Below, in pieces: positions 1-10,212 of a stretch of 64,000 nucleotides of DNA (its first letter is position 1; each line of letters begins with the position of its first letter). The stretch comes from Pomphorhynchus laevis (Eukaryota; Acanthocephala; Palaeacanthocephala; Echinorhynchida; Pomphorhynchidae). The translations under genes were made by a program, and so were the position numbers. The notes beneath the pieces are model-generated. The model was not told where the DNA came from, searched no databases, and saw nothing but the letters and a program-made list of their open reading frames with translations. Location: the NCBI GenBank assembly GCA_012934845.2, contig WNNJ02003258.1, positions 372,001-436,000 of the forward strand, in the 5' to 3' direction.

Positions 1-2
1 CA

Positions 3-692
3 AAAACAACGGCACGTCGAAGCTGTAGGGTCATATCTGAATCAAATCCTATAAGATGTTTTAGTTTTCATCCTAATGGTGAGTGGTTGTTGGTGGCAAC
101 TGAGCAAGCAAGTCCTATTCGATTGTATTCCGTGGAAACGGGACAGGCATATGTATGTAATAGACCTGCCGATCAGCATGAACGACAAGTGAGTAGTATA
201 TGCTGGACTCCGAATGCTCATCAGTTCGCGTCAGCATCTAAAGACGGAACAATCAAGATATGGGATGGCGTGAGCAACAGAGTAATCAGCACAATATCGG
301 ATGCACATGGCAAAGAAGAGGTGTGTAGTGTTGCATTCACACGCAATTCAAAATACTTGCTATCTTCGGGCAAGGACAGTATTGTGCGGCTCTGGGAGCT
401 AACGTCTAGCAGATGCCTAATGACGTATACCGGAGCCGGTAGCACGGGAAAACAGCTGCATCGAACTCGTGCATTTTTTAATCATACTGAAGATTATGTA
501 TTCTTCCCTGACGAACGAACTGTAAGCCTTTGTTGCTGGAACGCAAGAACAGGAGAGCGTCAACAACTATTATCGCTTGGTCATAATAACGTTATCAAAT
601 GTATTGTACATAGTCCAGTATGTGCTGCCTTCATATCATGCAGCGACGATTTTAGAGCTCGTTTCTGGTGTAAGAAACCTAATGACTTGTAA
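3..692 (+). CDS. CSTF1: Cleavage stimulation factor subunit 1 (CstF-50), C-terminal part
   Basis: The frame is open from base 3 to the TAA at 690-692, so the gene enters from outside the window; an ATG is not needed and none is claimed. The 229 visible residues form about five WD40 blades, with diagnostic tracts such as KDGTIKIWDGVSNR, NSKYLLSSGKDS, FNHTEDYVFFPDERT and the terminal CSDDFRARFW. These match the C-terminal half of metazoan CstF-50 (about 430 aa). CstF-50 is the WD40 subunit of the nuclear CstF complex, which binds downstream GU-rich RNA with CstF-64/77 during mRNA 3' cleavage and polyadenylation. No intron is visible inside this part. The frame is undamaged and base use is less AT-rich than the flank, as expected for a working gene. 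Identification is by recalled family resemblance, not by a search. Confidence 0.93.
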   Translation, partial: KTTARRSCRVISESNPIRCFSFHPNGEWLLVATEQASPIRLYSVETGQAYVCNRPADQHERQVSSICWTPNAHQFASASKDGTIKIWDGVSNRVISTISDAHGKEEVCSVAFTRNSKYLLSSGKDSIVRLWELTSSRCLMTYTGAGSTGKQLHRTRAFFNHTEDYVFFPDERTVSLCCWNARTGERQQLLSLGHNNVIKCIVHSPVCAAFISCSDDFRARFWCKKPNDL

Positions 693-977
693 TTTTATAA
701 TACAAAATGTTTTCTTTGTGCATTTGCTTAAATATCATCAATTCTAGTCTCGCTTAATTACTTTATAAATTTTTAAAATAATCCTGGAATTTTATTTTAA
801 TTGATATCATAAAGTTAATTTGAATTGAATTAAAATTTAATATTATTAAAATATTTGTAGCTTTAATATATTAGCACTTTGATTATTATCATAGATTATT
901 ATATGATTATTATCATAGATCAATTTAATTATTATCATAGATTATATTAATAGTTTTTACTACAAAGAAAACAAATT
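693..977. other. AT-rich 3' flank of CSTF1, no gene
   Basis: Very AT-rich spacer. It contains three short direct repeats of ATTATTATCATAGATT between about 884 and 945. No open frame or element end is recognised. A canonical AATAAA close to the CSTF1 stop is not obvious. Confidence 0.5.
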
Positions 978-1490
978 AAATCAGCCAACTGAGTCTACGT
1001 ATTGTTATATAATTATAAATTAAACAGAACAATAATGCTAAATCAAAATTTAATAATTAAATAATAAAATAACAAAATTTAATAATTATACAATAAAATA
1101 ACAAAATTTAATAATTATACAATTATTTATTGTTTAACAATTAATAATTGTTAAAATTATTAATTGTTATACAATTATTCTATTACAAAGTATATTTATC
1201 ACCTATAAAAATTTTCCGCTTAAGAGTTTAAATTCATCATTTAATATTTGAATTTAAAATCTTAAATGATATCGCATTCTTAAAATTCAAATCAGCTAAC
1301 TGAGTCTACGTATTGTTATATAATTATAAAATAAACGAAACATAATAATGCTAAATCAAAATTTAATAATTTAATATTAAAGATTGTTAAATCTTAAATT
1401 TAAATCTTGTTTTAAGATTTTTTAAACGTCATTTTTAAATCAAAATATAAATTTCATTTTTATGAATTGACTAATAAATAACAGACGTTG
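978..1490 (-). repeat. PLE pseudo-LTR fragments, two in tandem
   Basis: Two antisense copies of the PLE 3' region lie head to tail. Each starts with the terminal module CAGCTAACTGAGTCTACGTA (981-1000, one change; 1292-1311). The first is internally deleted and ends in the RT-tail sequence (1190-1285). The second runs to the block TTGACTAATAAATAACAGAC near 1468-1487. The stretch 1190-1330, including the tandem junction, recurs nearly unchanged at 28830-28975, so this tandem unit was copied as a whole. Confidence 0.75.
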
Positions 1491-2602
1491 TACCGTTTTG
1501 TGTGAAATTTTATGTTTTGTATGAAATTTAATGTTTAATTTTAAATTTTATTTAGAATTGATAAATTGCTGATTAAGGGAATTTTGACTTTCGTGTAAAG
1601 TTTAAAGTTTAAATTGAAAAATCAAATCAAGTTATCCTAGTCCATCAAGGTACCAGATTTTTTTAATTTCAGGCAAACTGAAAATAAAAATCTGTATCGA
1701 GATTAAAAAACTGTATTATTTAACTATTTCTGATCACATTAGCTTGAATCACATTACCAATCGTGTAATTTCAGTCAATCAAACGTCAAGTGGTATGCTC
1801 CACATATGGTATCACTCCATACTTGAGAATCAAAATGTAACCACAACTTGCGACTGTTCATACTCTTAACAAGTCAGTTGGGAAAGAAATAATTAAATTT
1901 GTGAAGTGTTGTAAATATGTTTGCAAATAACAAATGATCATCTACTGTAGATGGAGTATAAAAATAAAAATAAACAATGTGAATGCAGGGAATACACATC
2001 GTAAATTAAGCAGACAAGTGCTTTGCTAACACTGTATTTATTACTGCTTATACCTTACGGTTTATAACATTTAAAACTTACCATTGAAACATATATTTCA
2101 AACAATTAATTAAGAACAAGATTGAACAAAATATGCGTCAATATGACTCATGTTCCAATATGTTTCATCATAACTTCCCGACATTAAAACTGCGACAATA
2201 ACAGCAGAAATGTAAAAAGAAAACTACAGCTCTACAAAAACAGAACAATCAATTGATGTGTTCCAATAACAATTATTATTCTACGATAAGTTTGAATACT
2301 AACATTTAATTTTTAATATTTATAAAATATTTTATTTTGTGATTTTGTTTTTTGTCTTTTCTTTTTGTTTTTTAAATGTGTGTTAATTTTTTGTTTTTCT
2401 GTATTTTCTTTTTCTAAGTAGAAAGTATGGTACATCAATGCTTGTACTTTTGCATAAATGATAAAAAGGTAAATTTTGTGAACATTTTACTGTAATCATG
2501 ATGATAGCATGATATATTGAAATATTTAATATTTTAAAGAAGGGAAAACTATTTTCATTACATATCAATATTATATATTCTTTAGTTTGATATCAGCTAA
2601 CT
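1491..2602. other. AT-rich intergenic DNA, nothing recognised
   Basis: No convincing coding frame, RNA gene or element terminus was found on either strand. The longest frame (minus, about 60 codons near 2383-2568) has low-complexity AT-rich codons and no family features. Confidence 0.5.
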
Positions 2603-2935
2603 CGAATCAGCTAACTGAGTCTACGTATTTAATATAATTATAAAATAAACAAAACATAATAATGCTAAATCAAAATTTAATAATTAAATAATAAAATTAA
2701 TAATTGTTTTTAGATTTTCTATAATTTAAATCAAGTTAAAAAAAATAAAAAATAAAAAATAAAATTTAAAATAAACGTCATTTTTATGAATTGACTAATA
2801 AATAACAGACGTTGTATCATAATAAGAATTATAGGTCACCAGGAGGAACTGCTATGCTATCAGGTTTCGTCCAATTCTTAAAATGTTGCAATTCTTAAAA
2901 TTTCATTATTTAATGAAATTAATAATGATTTAATA
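2603..2935 (-). repeat. PLE pseudo-LTR fragment
   Basis: The terminal module (2606-2630) is followed by the AT-rich 3' region, by GACTAATAAATAACAGACGT and by GGAGGAACTGCTATGCTATC (about 2841-2861). The fragment then jumps to RT-tail sequence (GTTGCAATTCTTAAAATTTC near 2884), so the middle of the structured region is deleted. A short partial duplicate of the terminal module (ATATCAGCTAACTCG) precedes it at about 2590. Confidence 0.7.
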
Positions 2936-2995
2936 ATTTAAATCAAGTTAAAAAATAAAAATAAAAAGTCCACAGGTCAATAATAACTTGTCAGT

Positions 2996-3200
2996 AGAAC
3001 AAATCAGATCAGATAGCTGAATTATTATTTAATACTACATATAAATTAAAAACAAAGATTAATATTTATTATTAATAAATAATTATATAAAATTTTAAAA
3101 AATGAACATTTAAAATAAAATCAATTTTTATTAATCAATTTGTATGACTAATAAATAATATACGATGTTTATTATTAATAAGGAATATAGGCCATTAGTG
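2996..3200 (-). repeat. Degenerate PLE terminal fragment, divergent subfamily
   Basis: AATCAGATCAGATAGCTGAA is a weak form of the terminal module. The following AT-rich block and GACTAATAAATAATATACGA match the layout of the divergent copy at 28496-28700. From 3201 to 3586 only AT-rich DNA is seen. Confidence 0.45.
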
Positions 3201-3604
3201 TTTTCTAAACAAGCCTACATTATTTCATACGTAAAATACTGTAGATATTAGTATTAAAATAATTTCGTATCTATAAAATTACTTTGCTTGTTAATTAGTC
3301 AGTGCTGTATCGATGTGAAAAATAGATGAGAGAATGAAAATAGTGTTAGATAATCCAAAAATCATTTTTAAGCACTACTTTAATCTAAAATAAATTGTTT
3401 ATTGTGTAAAAAATAAAAAAATATTACTTTAATATTAAAAATTAATAAATTTTTATTACTACATTTCTATTAGTAATTATATGCTTTAGATATTGGGTAT
3501 TTACTTATAAAATACTTATATAAAAAAATTGGTTTTATTTATTTGAATTATTATTTGAATTTATAAAAGATAATAATAATACAAATTTATTTAATGTGGC
3601 AAAT

Positions 3605-3621
3605 GCGTACAAGCTGTACGC
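3605..3621 (-). other. AP-1a 3' UTR hairpin
   Basis: GCGTACA, a 3-nt loop, then TGTACGC: a perfect 7-bp stem followed (minus strand) by ATTTGCCACATTAAATAAAT. It is the counterpart of hairpins in AP-1b, AP-2a and AP-2c and is probably the RT recognition structure. Confidence 0.7.
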
Positions 3622-3650
3622 TAACAAGACCATAAACAAAAATGAAAAAG

Positions 3651-6560
3651 TCAAGCGGATAAATTGTTAAAATGGGATCGGATTTGTCGTTTGAAGCACT
3701 GCAGGGAAGTTGATTGGCGTATATGAATGGGCAGATGATTCCACGATAGAGGAGCAGCCACCAGGAAGGAGCGGAGTCCAAAGGAGGTAGAGTAGTTTGG
3801 GACATGTAAAAGAAGGGAATTACAGGAACGCAAAGAACAGTAAACAGGACGAGAATTATCAAGAAAAGGAAGGTTGAGAAATGAAGGGGTATGAAAAGTT
3901 ACAAGGCGGAAAGCAACGATAAGAAGACGAATTTGAACACGACAATAAATTGTAGGAAAATCGAGAGAAGCAAGATGGTAGGATGTATGATCAAAACGAC
4001 GAAGACGGAGGAGAATTCGGACAGCTGCGTTGACGATGCGTTGTAGGGGAAGAAGAGTGGATTTAGGTGAGTTGGAAAATAGACTAAGACAATAATCGAG
4101 TCTAGAAAAAAGGAGAGATGATATGAGAGTCATACAAGAAGGGAAATCGATCAATCTACGAGCTTGACGGAGGTTACGGAGTATCAAGGTAGATGAGCGT
4201 ACTTTATCTCTAACGAAAGGTTTAAGTGAAAGTCGGTTGTCAAAATGGAAGCCTAGGAAAACGAGATTATCAACGATAGGAAGAATTGTAGAATTTAATG
4301 ATACGGAGGGAGGTTCGAAGCCGAGGCGTCGAGGTAGGATCCACATAATTTTGGATTTATCAGGATTCAGAGAAAGGCGAAGGGAAGAAAGATGATTGGA
4401 AATTGAGACAAGACAGTCCGAAGCGGAAACACTAAGATCGTGAATACGATAAACAGGTGCATGAGCATAGATGAGAATGTCATCAGCATATTGCATAACA
4501 TGGAAGTTAAATTTATGAGAAATCGAAGACAAATCACCAAGAAGAAGAGAGAAATGTATAGGGCCTAATACGGAGCCTTGTGAAACACCGTACGGGATGG
4601 ACGAAGGATGGGAGAGAGAAGAGTTAGAATATACGCGAAATGTACGGTTTGATAGATATGAAGAAAACCATGATACAGTGGGTAAAGAGAAGCCATAATC
4701 ATGACGAAGGCGATGGAGAAGAATCGAGTGATTGACGATGTCAAAAGCAGACGATAGATCAAGAGAAACTATGACACTACATAATTTATGATCGCGCGAG
4801 ATGAGTAAGTCGTTATAAACTTTAAGACATGCAATTTCGGTAGAGTAATTAGAGCGAAAAGCGGCTTGGAAGGGAGGAAATAAGTTAGATGAATAGAGAT
4901 ATGTATTAACTTGCTTAAGAACGAGACGCTCAAAGAGTTTAGAGAGGGTTGGGAGAAGTGAAATAGGACGGTACGAAGATGGTAGTGAGGAGTCGAGAGA
5001 TTGCTTTTTGATGAGAGGACGAACAGTGGCGCATTTCCAGATGGAAGGAAATGTACAGCTACGGATGGACGAGTTGAACAATGTGGTTAGGAAGGGTAAG
5101 ATAAAGGAGCAGATATTTTTAAGCAAGTGAGTGGGAATTGGGTCAGAAGGAGAGGTTTTATTAGGTAATGACAGCAGAACCGAAGAAACTTCATCAGACG
5201 AAACGGGAAGAAGGTGGAATAGTTCTGGGAGGGAAGTATTTAAAGAGAAGAGTGGGTACAAGGGGGCTATGGGTAGTAGGGAAAGTAAATTAGATAGTTT
5301 AGTTTGTAGATAAGAAGAAAATTCATCAGGATTTATATTACAAGGGGTAGATGATCGTGAAAGAATTGAGTTTAAGATTTTCCAATGAGATTTAGAGTTG
5401 GAAGATGACTCGAGTTGATTTCGCCAAAAGAGAGTACGTTTAGTACGTATAAGAATGAGATGTGAACGGCGTTGAGAAAAGTAGGAATCACGAAGATTTG
5501 GAGTGAGTGAGTCGGGTGAACGTTTAAGAAAGCGTTTATACATACGAAAAGAGTGACTGAGTCGACGCTTAGAAAGACTACAGGCAGAATCGAACCAGGG
5601 AGCATGGCGCAAGCGCTGGGAACTTCGAAGTCGACTAGGCAGAAGGTTATTGAGGATCGACGTAAGTTCAGAATCAAACAGAATGCAGAGATCATCGGGA
5701 GAGAGATAGTTAAGAGGAAGTGAAAAGAGTGAAGAATTAAGTAAGGCTGTGCAGAGAACAGGAATATCGAGAAGCTTCGAGGGTCGACTTGGTGTAGATA
5801 AAGGTAAAGGCGGAGAAGGAGGATGGGGACGAGTAAGAGTAAGAGTGACAAGAAAATGATCGGACAAACCAGGATCAGTAATTGACAAGGAGGTATAGTC
5901 ATTGAAGCAGTTAGGAACAGCAATGATGTCGAGAGCACCGCCGAGAATATGAGTTGGGCTTGTTGAAAGTAATTTATAGTTAAAATCAGAAAAAAGATTA
6001 GTTAAAGTGATAGAGTCAGAGTCAGACGGGCGATCAAGACGAATGTTAAAGTCACCGAGAACAAAAGAAGGAGTATAAGACAATGAACAGTGAGACATTA
6101 GATCTGCAAGGTCGTTAAAGAAGATACGTGATGGGGCAACTGAACCTGGACGGTATACAATCACAAGTTCCAGAGGGAAAGGCGTTGATAATCTGCATAT
6201 GAGTAATTCGAACGAAGTGTAACGGATGTTAACGTTGATTTTACGTAAAGACATTGGGTGACGAGTAATGGCAACAATACCGCCATGGTTAGACGCAGTA
6301 GATGTATGAGATGTAATTTGACGAGCTGATTCAACTAGAGAACAACCAGAGCGACATAGACGACGAATAGCAAGATCGTCGTAGTCAGAGTGCCAGGATT
6401 CGGTAATGCAGAGAATATCGATAGATAATTGATCGAAGATATCGAGAAGCATATCAGCTTTACGAAGAATGGAGCGAGTATTGAATAGACCAAGACGAAA
6501 AGTATGCTTAGGAGCGAGATCGACTAGCGAAGAAGACAAGGGGGAGAGATGGGACACCAT
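3651..6560 (-). CDS. AP-1a ORF2: APE endonuclease-reverse transcriptase
   Basis: An open frame of 969 aa beginning at the ATG 6558-6560. The N-terminal APE-type endonuclease (about residues 20-240) shows LFNTRSI, CITESW, VYRPG, LGDFNIRLD and the C-terminal SDHFLV catalytic tract. The RT follows (about residues 480-760), with SYRPISLLPTLSKLFERLVL, LDLSSAFDIVNHS, GVSQGSVLGP and the catalytic MQYADD (about 4480-4497). GVSQG replaces the usual GVPQG seen in AP-1b, a possible slight defect. The product would nick target DNA and copy its own RNA by target-primed reverse transcription. The frame has no stops, yet ORF1 of this copy is broken, so it could act only if ORF1 were supplied in trans. CR1/L2/jockey superfamily; the exact clade is not assigned. 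Confidence 0.88.
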   Translation of the reverse strand: MVSHLSPLSSSLVDLAPKHTFRLGLFNTRSILRKADMLLDIFDQLSIDILCITESWHSDYDDLAIRRLCRSGCSLVESARQITSHTSTASNHGGIVAITRHPMSLRKINVNIRYTSFELLICRLSTPFPLELVIVYRPGSVAPSRIFFNDLADLMSHCSLSYTPSFVLGDFNIRLDRPSDSDSITLTNLFSDFNYKLLSTSPTHILGGALDIIAVPNCFNDYTSLSITDPGLSDHFLVTLTLTRPHPPSPPLPLSTPSRPSKLLDIPVLCTALLNSSLFSLPLNYLSPDDLCILFDSELTSILNNLLPSRLRSSQRLRHAPWFDSACSLSKRRLSHSFRMYKRFLKRSPDSLTPNLRDSYFSQRRSHLILIRTKRTLFWRNQLESSSNSKSHWKILNSILSRSSTPCNINPDEFSSYLQTKLSNLLSLLPIAPLYPLFSLNTSLPELFHLLPVSSDEVSSVLLSLPNKTSPSDPIPTHLLKNICSFILPFLTTLFNSSIRSCTFPSIWKCATVRPLIKKQSLDSSLPSSYRPISLLPTLSKLFERLVLKQVNTYLYSSNLFPPFQAAFRSNYSTEIACLKVYNDLLISRDHKLCSVIVSLDLSSAFDIVNHSILLHRLRHDYGFSLPTVSWFSSYLSNRTFRVYSNSSLSHPSSIPYGVSQGSVLGPIHFSLLLGDLSSISHKFNFHVMQYADDILIYAHAPVYRIHDLSVSASDCLVSISNHLSSLRLSLNPDKSKIMWILPRRLGFEPPSVSLNSTILPIVDNLVFLGFHFDNRLSLKPFVRDKVRSSTLILRNLRQARRLIDFPSCMTLISSLLFSRLDYCLSLFSNSPKSTLLPLQRIVNAAVRILLRLRRFDHTSYHLASLDFPTIYCRVQIRLLIVAFRLVTFHTPSFLNLPFLDNSRPVYCSLRSCNSLLLHVPNYSTSFGLRSFLVAAPLSWNHLPIHIRQSTSLQCFKRQIRSHFNNLSA

Positions 6561-7843
6561 CGAATTTTTGGCCTTGTGTGAAGAACGTGAAAATTTCCGT
6601 TGATTTTACGTATAGATAAGGATGACTCGCCGTTTGTTTCACGTCGATGTTTTTCAATGCGAACTAAATTGAGCTGGGCAATATCAGAAGGGGAGCGGTC
6701 AGGAAAGATACGGCAAGTAGAGGAAGTGGTAAGAAGTTTAAAACGTTGGGAGAGTACCGAAGAGGCATGTGAACTATGTCGGAAAACGATTTTTAAGAGT
6801 GGAGGACTGAGATGATTGGATTTAGTGGATTTGTTTAAACGAATAAAGGATACAGGAGCGATATTATTGAAGAGTGATGGGTTATCATCAGGAAGAATGG
6901 TTGCTAGGATAGACCTGAAAGCAGATACATCATCATCGAGGCGAGATTGTGGAGAAGCGGATTCGGAAAGCTTTAAGTTTGATATGATTATACAGTGATC
7001 GCGCGAAGGAAAACGATTTCGTGGAAGTGGTGGACGGACAGAGCTGGTAGGAGTCGAGGTAGATGAGCAGATAGAAGTGGAAATGACAGGGGTGCTTGAT
7101 AAAGAATTAATATTGGTTGGAGCAAGTGTGACAGGAGCGGGTGTTGAATCGGTTGATCAGAGATGTGACTGGATATGATTTTAAATGAAGGATGTAAATT
7201 ATTTGGAAGTGTTACGTGGGAGGTAGAGTAATGAGAATTAAAATAGGTTGGGGCATGAGTGACAGGAATGGAGTGTTGAATCAGTTGATCGGAAATGTTA
7301 CTGGAAATGATTTTGATGGAAGTGTGTAAATTATTGAAGGTGATACAGGAGAGGTCGAGTAAGGAGTACGTGAGGAGAATAAAGAAGTTTGAGATTTATT
7401 TAGATTGGGGGGGAATAGGAAAGAGGAGGTACGAGATGAAAAGCTTTACCGTTAGCATTGTTAGAATAAAGATTAATGGAAGTTTGGTACGTAGTTGAAC
7501 GAGGAGTGTGTGAGAGAGTAGGTTTAATAATGGGATTATATGATGCGAAGTCAGGTGTTGATGCGAGGGAAACATCTAAAACAGCATTGGTTTGAGTGGT
7601 CGTGTGTGATACAGGAGTAGATGAGCAGGATTACTGTAATAGTCGTACTGATGTACAAAAACCGCATGTGAAATGTTTATGTTTATACACCGAGTGGTCG
7701 GATATTTTAACACGAACAAGTGTCCATACATCGCAATCTTTGGAATCGCATCCAACTTCAAAGCTGGTATAACCATCATTGCATTCCGATGTTGAAGATT
7801 CTTGATCAGGAACAGGGATCTGAGATCGCGCTTTTTTAGGCAT
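6524..7843 (-). pseudogene. AP-1a ORF1 (zinc-finger, RRM-like RNA-binding protein), broken
   Basis: The start is the ATG at 7841-7843, where copies AP-1c and AP-1d also begin (MPKKARSQIP). The N-terminus carries the Cys motif shared by all AP ORF1s here: C-x5-C-DVWT, then HFTCGFC. The C-terminal part is an RRM-like region ending in PKIRW before the TAG at 6524-6526, inside ORF2. A TAA at 7631-7633 (CAG TAA TCC) breaks the frame after the zinc motif. ORF1 proteins of CR1/jockey elements coat element RNA and act as chaperones; that role here is inferred from position and motifs. Confidence 0.75.
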
Positions 7844-7906
7844 GACCTTTTGTCGATAGATTGAGCTCAATCCGCGAGCGTAGCCAGCGGAACTGACAGG
7901 AATAAT

Positions 7907-7936
7907 TGTATGTTTATTAGAAACCAAAATTTTTTT
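7907..7936 (-). promoter_or_regulatory. AP-1a 5' leader
   Basis: Reads AAAATTTTGGTTTCTAATAA then ACATACAATTATTCCTG on the minus strand. The same leader, with single-base changes, begins AP-1d (62815-62850) and, up to ACATACA, AP-3 (21925-21957). Confidence 0.6.
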
Positions 7937-8010
7937 AAGGATTTATCTTCTTTCTTAAAAATTGGACGTATAATAGCCTTAGTCCAATCAGATGGTAGAT
8001 AATAATAATA
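7937..8010 (-). pseudogene. Short AP-4-like RT fragment at the AP-1a 5' junction
   Basis: Translates on the minus strand to LPSDWTKAIIRPIFKKEDKS, the RT motif block found in AP-4 at about 52570-52640. Only some 70 bp is present and it stops exactly where the AP-1a leader begins. No remainder of this AP-4 copy is seen on the far side of AP-1a, which favours templated filler over a pre-existing target. Confidence 0.65.
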
Positions 8011-8159
8011 AATAATAATAAAAGATAACACATTTGATAGATAATAACATACAATATCAACATACAATAAAATACACATGATAATAACATACACGTACAA
8101 ACAATCTGTCTATCTAACGAATCAGACCATTGGAAACATATCACAACAGCAATCCTGTT

Positions 8160-8315
8160 ATGACAAAAGGGAAACCCCGCAGCTTATCCAGATGCTGTGG
8201 ATGTAACGGGCAGAACGCAGTCTTCAAGGGTTGGAAATGTGCAAAGGCATCGAAACATTGCAGGGTCTGTGCTGCTGCGAACTGCAATTATAGAAGACAT
8301 ACTACTGCGCGGTGA
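8160..8315 (+). pseudogene. RL-B2 CXC-like N-terminal domain
   Basis: Starts at ATG 8160 with MTKGKPRSLSRCCGCNGQNA, nearly the same start as RL-B1 (MTKGKPRNSPRCCGCNGQNA). Cysteines follow the CCGC...C-A-K...C-x2-C-x4-C pattern, but KGWKCAK has Trp where the relatives have Cys. The frame stops at 8313-8315. The intact motif resembles tesmin/TSO1-type CXC DNA-binding clusters; here it is a remnant. Confidence 0.65.
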
Positions 8316-8400
8316 TTGACGTTGACACACCCAAAATAATTTTAGAAAAACCACAAGGACGTTTCAACGACTATATGATTACAGAATAACGATATATACC

Positions 8401-9025
8401 GAATACTTCAAAATAAATTATGTTGCAGAACATTTAAGAAGAATTTATACACTGTAAGCCAAACGCGATTAACCTTCCAAAATGCAACGCAAACAACACT
8501 GCGATAGAAACCCTTGCTTCGTTTTACAAGAGTGCGGTCGATCTATTAATATTGCGAAAAATCGCTTGAAACTGTGGTCCAAGAGCCAAAGCCGGCTACG
8601 ATTGATTTTAAATCAATATTTGCTGCCAAATAACTGGACTTTAATCATCATCTCGATCAGTCTAATGTATCACTCCGAGACGTTCCTAATCACCCAGCAG
8701 TCATCGTCAGTCAAAGGAAGTGGTTAGGGTACGTTTCGACTGCTTTTGTGATAATAATAAAGACACCAGCAATATATATACCAATTCAAACGAAACTCTC
8801 AATACTATATATTGAAACATATACTATATTAAGACTATATATTGATATATATACTCTTAAGACTATATATCAATATATATATCGAATACTTTAAAAGAAA
8901 TGATACTGGAGAACCTATTACGAAGAAGTTATGCACTATAGGCCAAATGCGATTTACATTCCAAATTGCAACTCAAGCAAGACGGCGATAGACACCCTTG
9001 CTTCGTTTTACAAGTGTGGTTGATC
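8401..9025 (+). repeat. Direct duplication inside RL-B2
   Basis: 8401-8543 and 8883-9025 are diverged copies of one segment; both contain a CCAAA-GCGATT tract and end in CCCTTGCTTCGTTTTACAAG. The segment corresponds to the N-terminal KPN-L-LP-C region of the RL ORF. The DNA between (8545-8880) is AT-rich with TATATATTGATATATA runs. Confidence 0.65.
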
Positions 9026-9388
9026 GGGATCATACGGGTAATTATTGTCTGAAAAACTACTTTTTACAAGGTGCGTGCTTCAAAAGTTTCCAACATGTGA
9101 AATATCGACAAACCGTAAAGTTTTGGAGCGGAGAATTCAACAATGGCAAGACGACAATATAAGCGAACTTTACGACGAAGCTCGAATACTGCAGGAACGT
9201 TTAGAAAACAAAAAGTCAAATTAGGTTGTGAAAGGCAGGAATGGATTAAACTATACTGTCGTTTGTTGTTCAGCAGGAAAGTAAGGACTGAGGCATCGAT
9301 CCTGGAAATCAAGTCAAGGGGTACGGTTTTACATACATGTACAATTATAAATGGGATCTCCGTAAGAGAATCTCTTTAGTAGTTACAT

Positions 9389-10212
9389 CCAGATTCAGTC
9401 GAAGTTGTGGATAAAGTTCTCCAGAAAAAGATTCCGGAAGCTCGGGATCATCATTCCTCGTTATTTTTTGATATTGATAGTGACTCTATAATACGCGCAG
9501 CTAAAAAGACATCCTACAGTCCAGGACTGTCAGGTTTTGATTCGGCTGCATGGCGAAGTATGCTTACGATCTTCTCCAGGTATTATGTAACTCAAGCTTG
9601 GGATCTCGCCGACTTTACAAAGCACATAGCATCCGCAAACGTTCATCCATCGATTATGCAAAGCTTTGTTGCATGCACTTTAACATCCCTAGCCAAAGAA
9701 AGTGGAGTTGTGAGGCTGATTGGGGGTTGCATATGTTGCACGTCGGATTGTAGGCAAGACAACCGTTAACAACATTAAGCACGATTTACAAGATTCCGCA
9801 GGAACCACACAGACGTTTGCTTCACAACAAAGCGGATTAGAGCACGTGATTCATTCACTGAGGGAAAATATGCGAATAATCCAAATTACGGAATTTCGGT
9901 AGTCGACGCAAAACACGCATTTAACAGCACCAACAGACACATGATATACACGACATTCAGTATACTTGCCAAGCTTTGGCACAGACACTACGGAATGTAT
10001 ATTCAACAGATGCGTATCTGGTCGTAGATAATCACATACTTTATTCTCGCGAAGGCGTCACTCAGGATGATCCATTTGCGATAGCGGCGTTGGCAATGGC
10101 ATCAATACATTTGATCAAACTGATATATGAGCACTGTCCCAGTGTGGCACAAAAGTGGTATGCCGATGACGCCAACTTTATCGGAACTCTAGAAGATCTC
10201 TCTAAAGTATAA
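9389..10212 (+). pseudogene. RL-B2 reverse transcriptase, N-terminal and palm remnants
   Basis: Two pieces. Around 9389-9769 is the pre-RT/finger region (SYSPGLSGFDSAAW, matching CAGPSGVDAVAF in RL-B1; then LAKESGVVRLIGG). Around 9976-10212 is the palm with SREGVTQDDP (Gly of TQGDP changed to Asp) and QKWYADDANFIGT, which still holds both catalytic aspartates. Stops and shifts separate the pieces, so no working enzyme is possible. Confidence 0.7.

Larger units (their letters stand above)
3587..7936 (-). mobile_element. AP-1a: full-length two-ORF CR1/jockey-like LINE
   Basis: A complete copy on the minus strand. It has a 5' leader at 7907-7936, one unit of the family's 20-bp 5' repeat, ORF1 (6524-7843, broken), ORF2 (3651-6560, open) and a 3' UTR with a hairpin (3605-3621) ending in an (ATT)n tail at 3585-3600. 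ORF1 and ORF2 overlap by 37 bp, the same overlap as in AP-2a. The 5' end abuts a short piece of AP-4-like RT sequence (7937-8010) that looks like filler made at insertion. Clear target-site duplications were not found. Confidence 0.85.

Noticed and set aside
5372-5938. 188-aa minus ORF inside AP-1a
   Set aside because: It is an out-of-frame shadow of ORF2; the ORF2 frame carries the endonuclease motifs.
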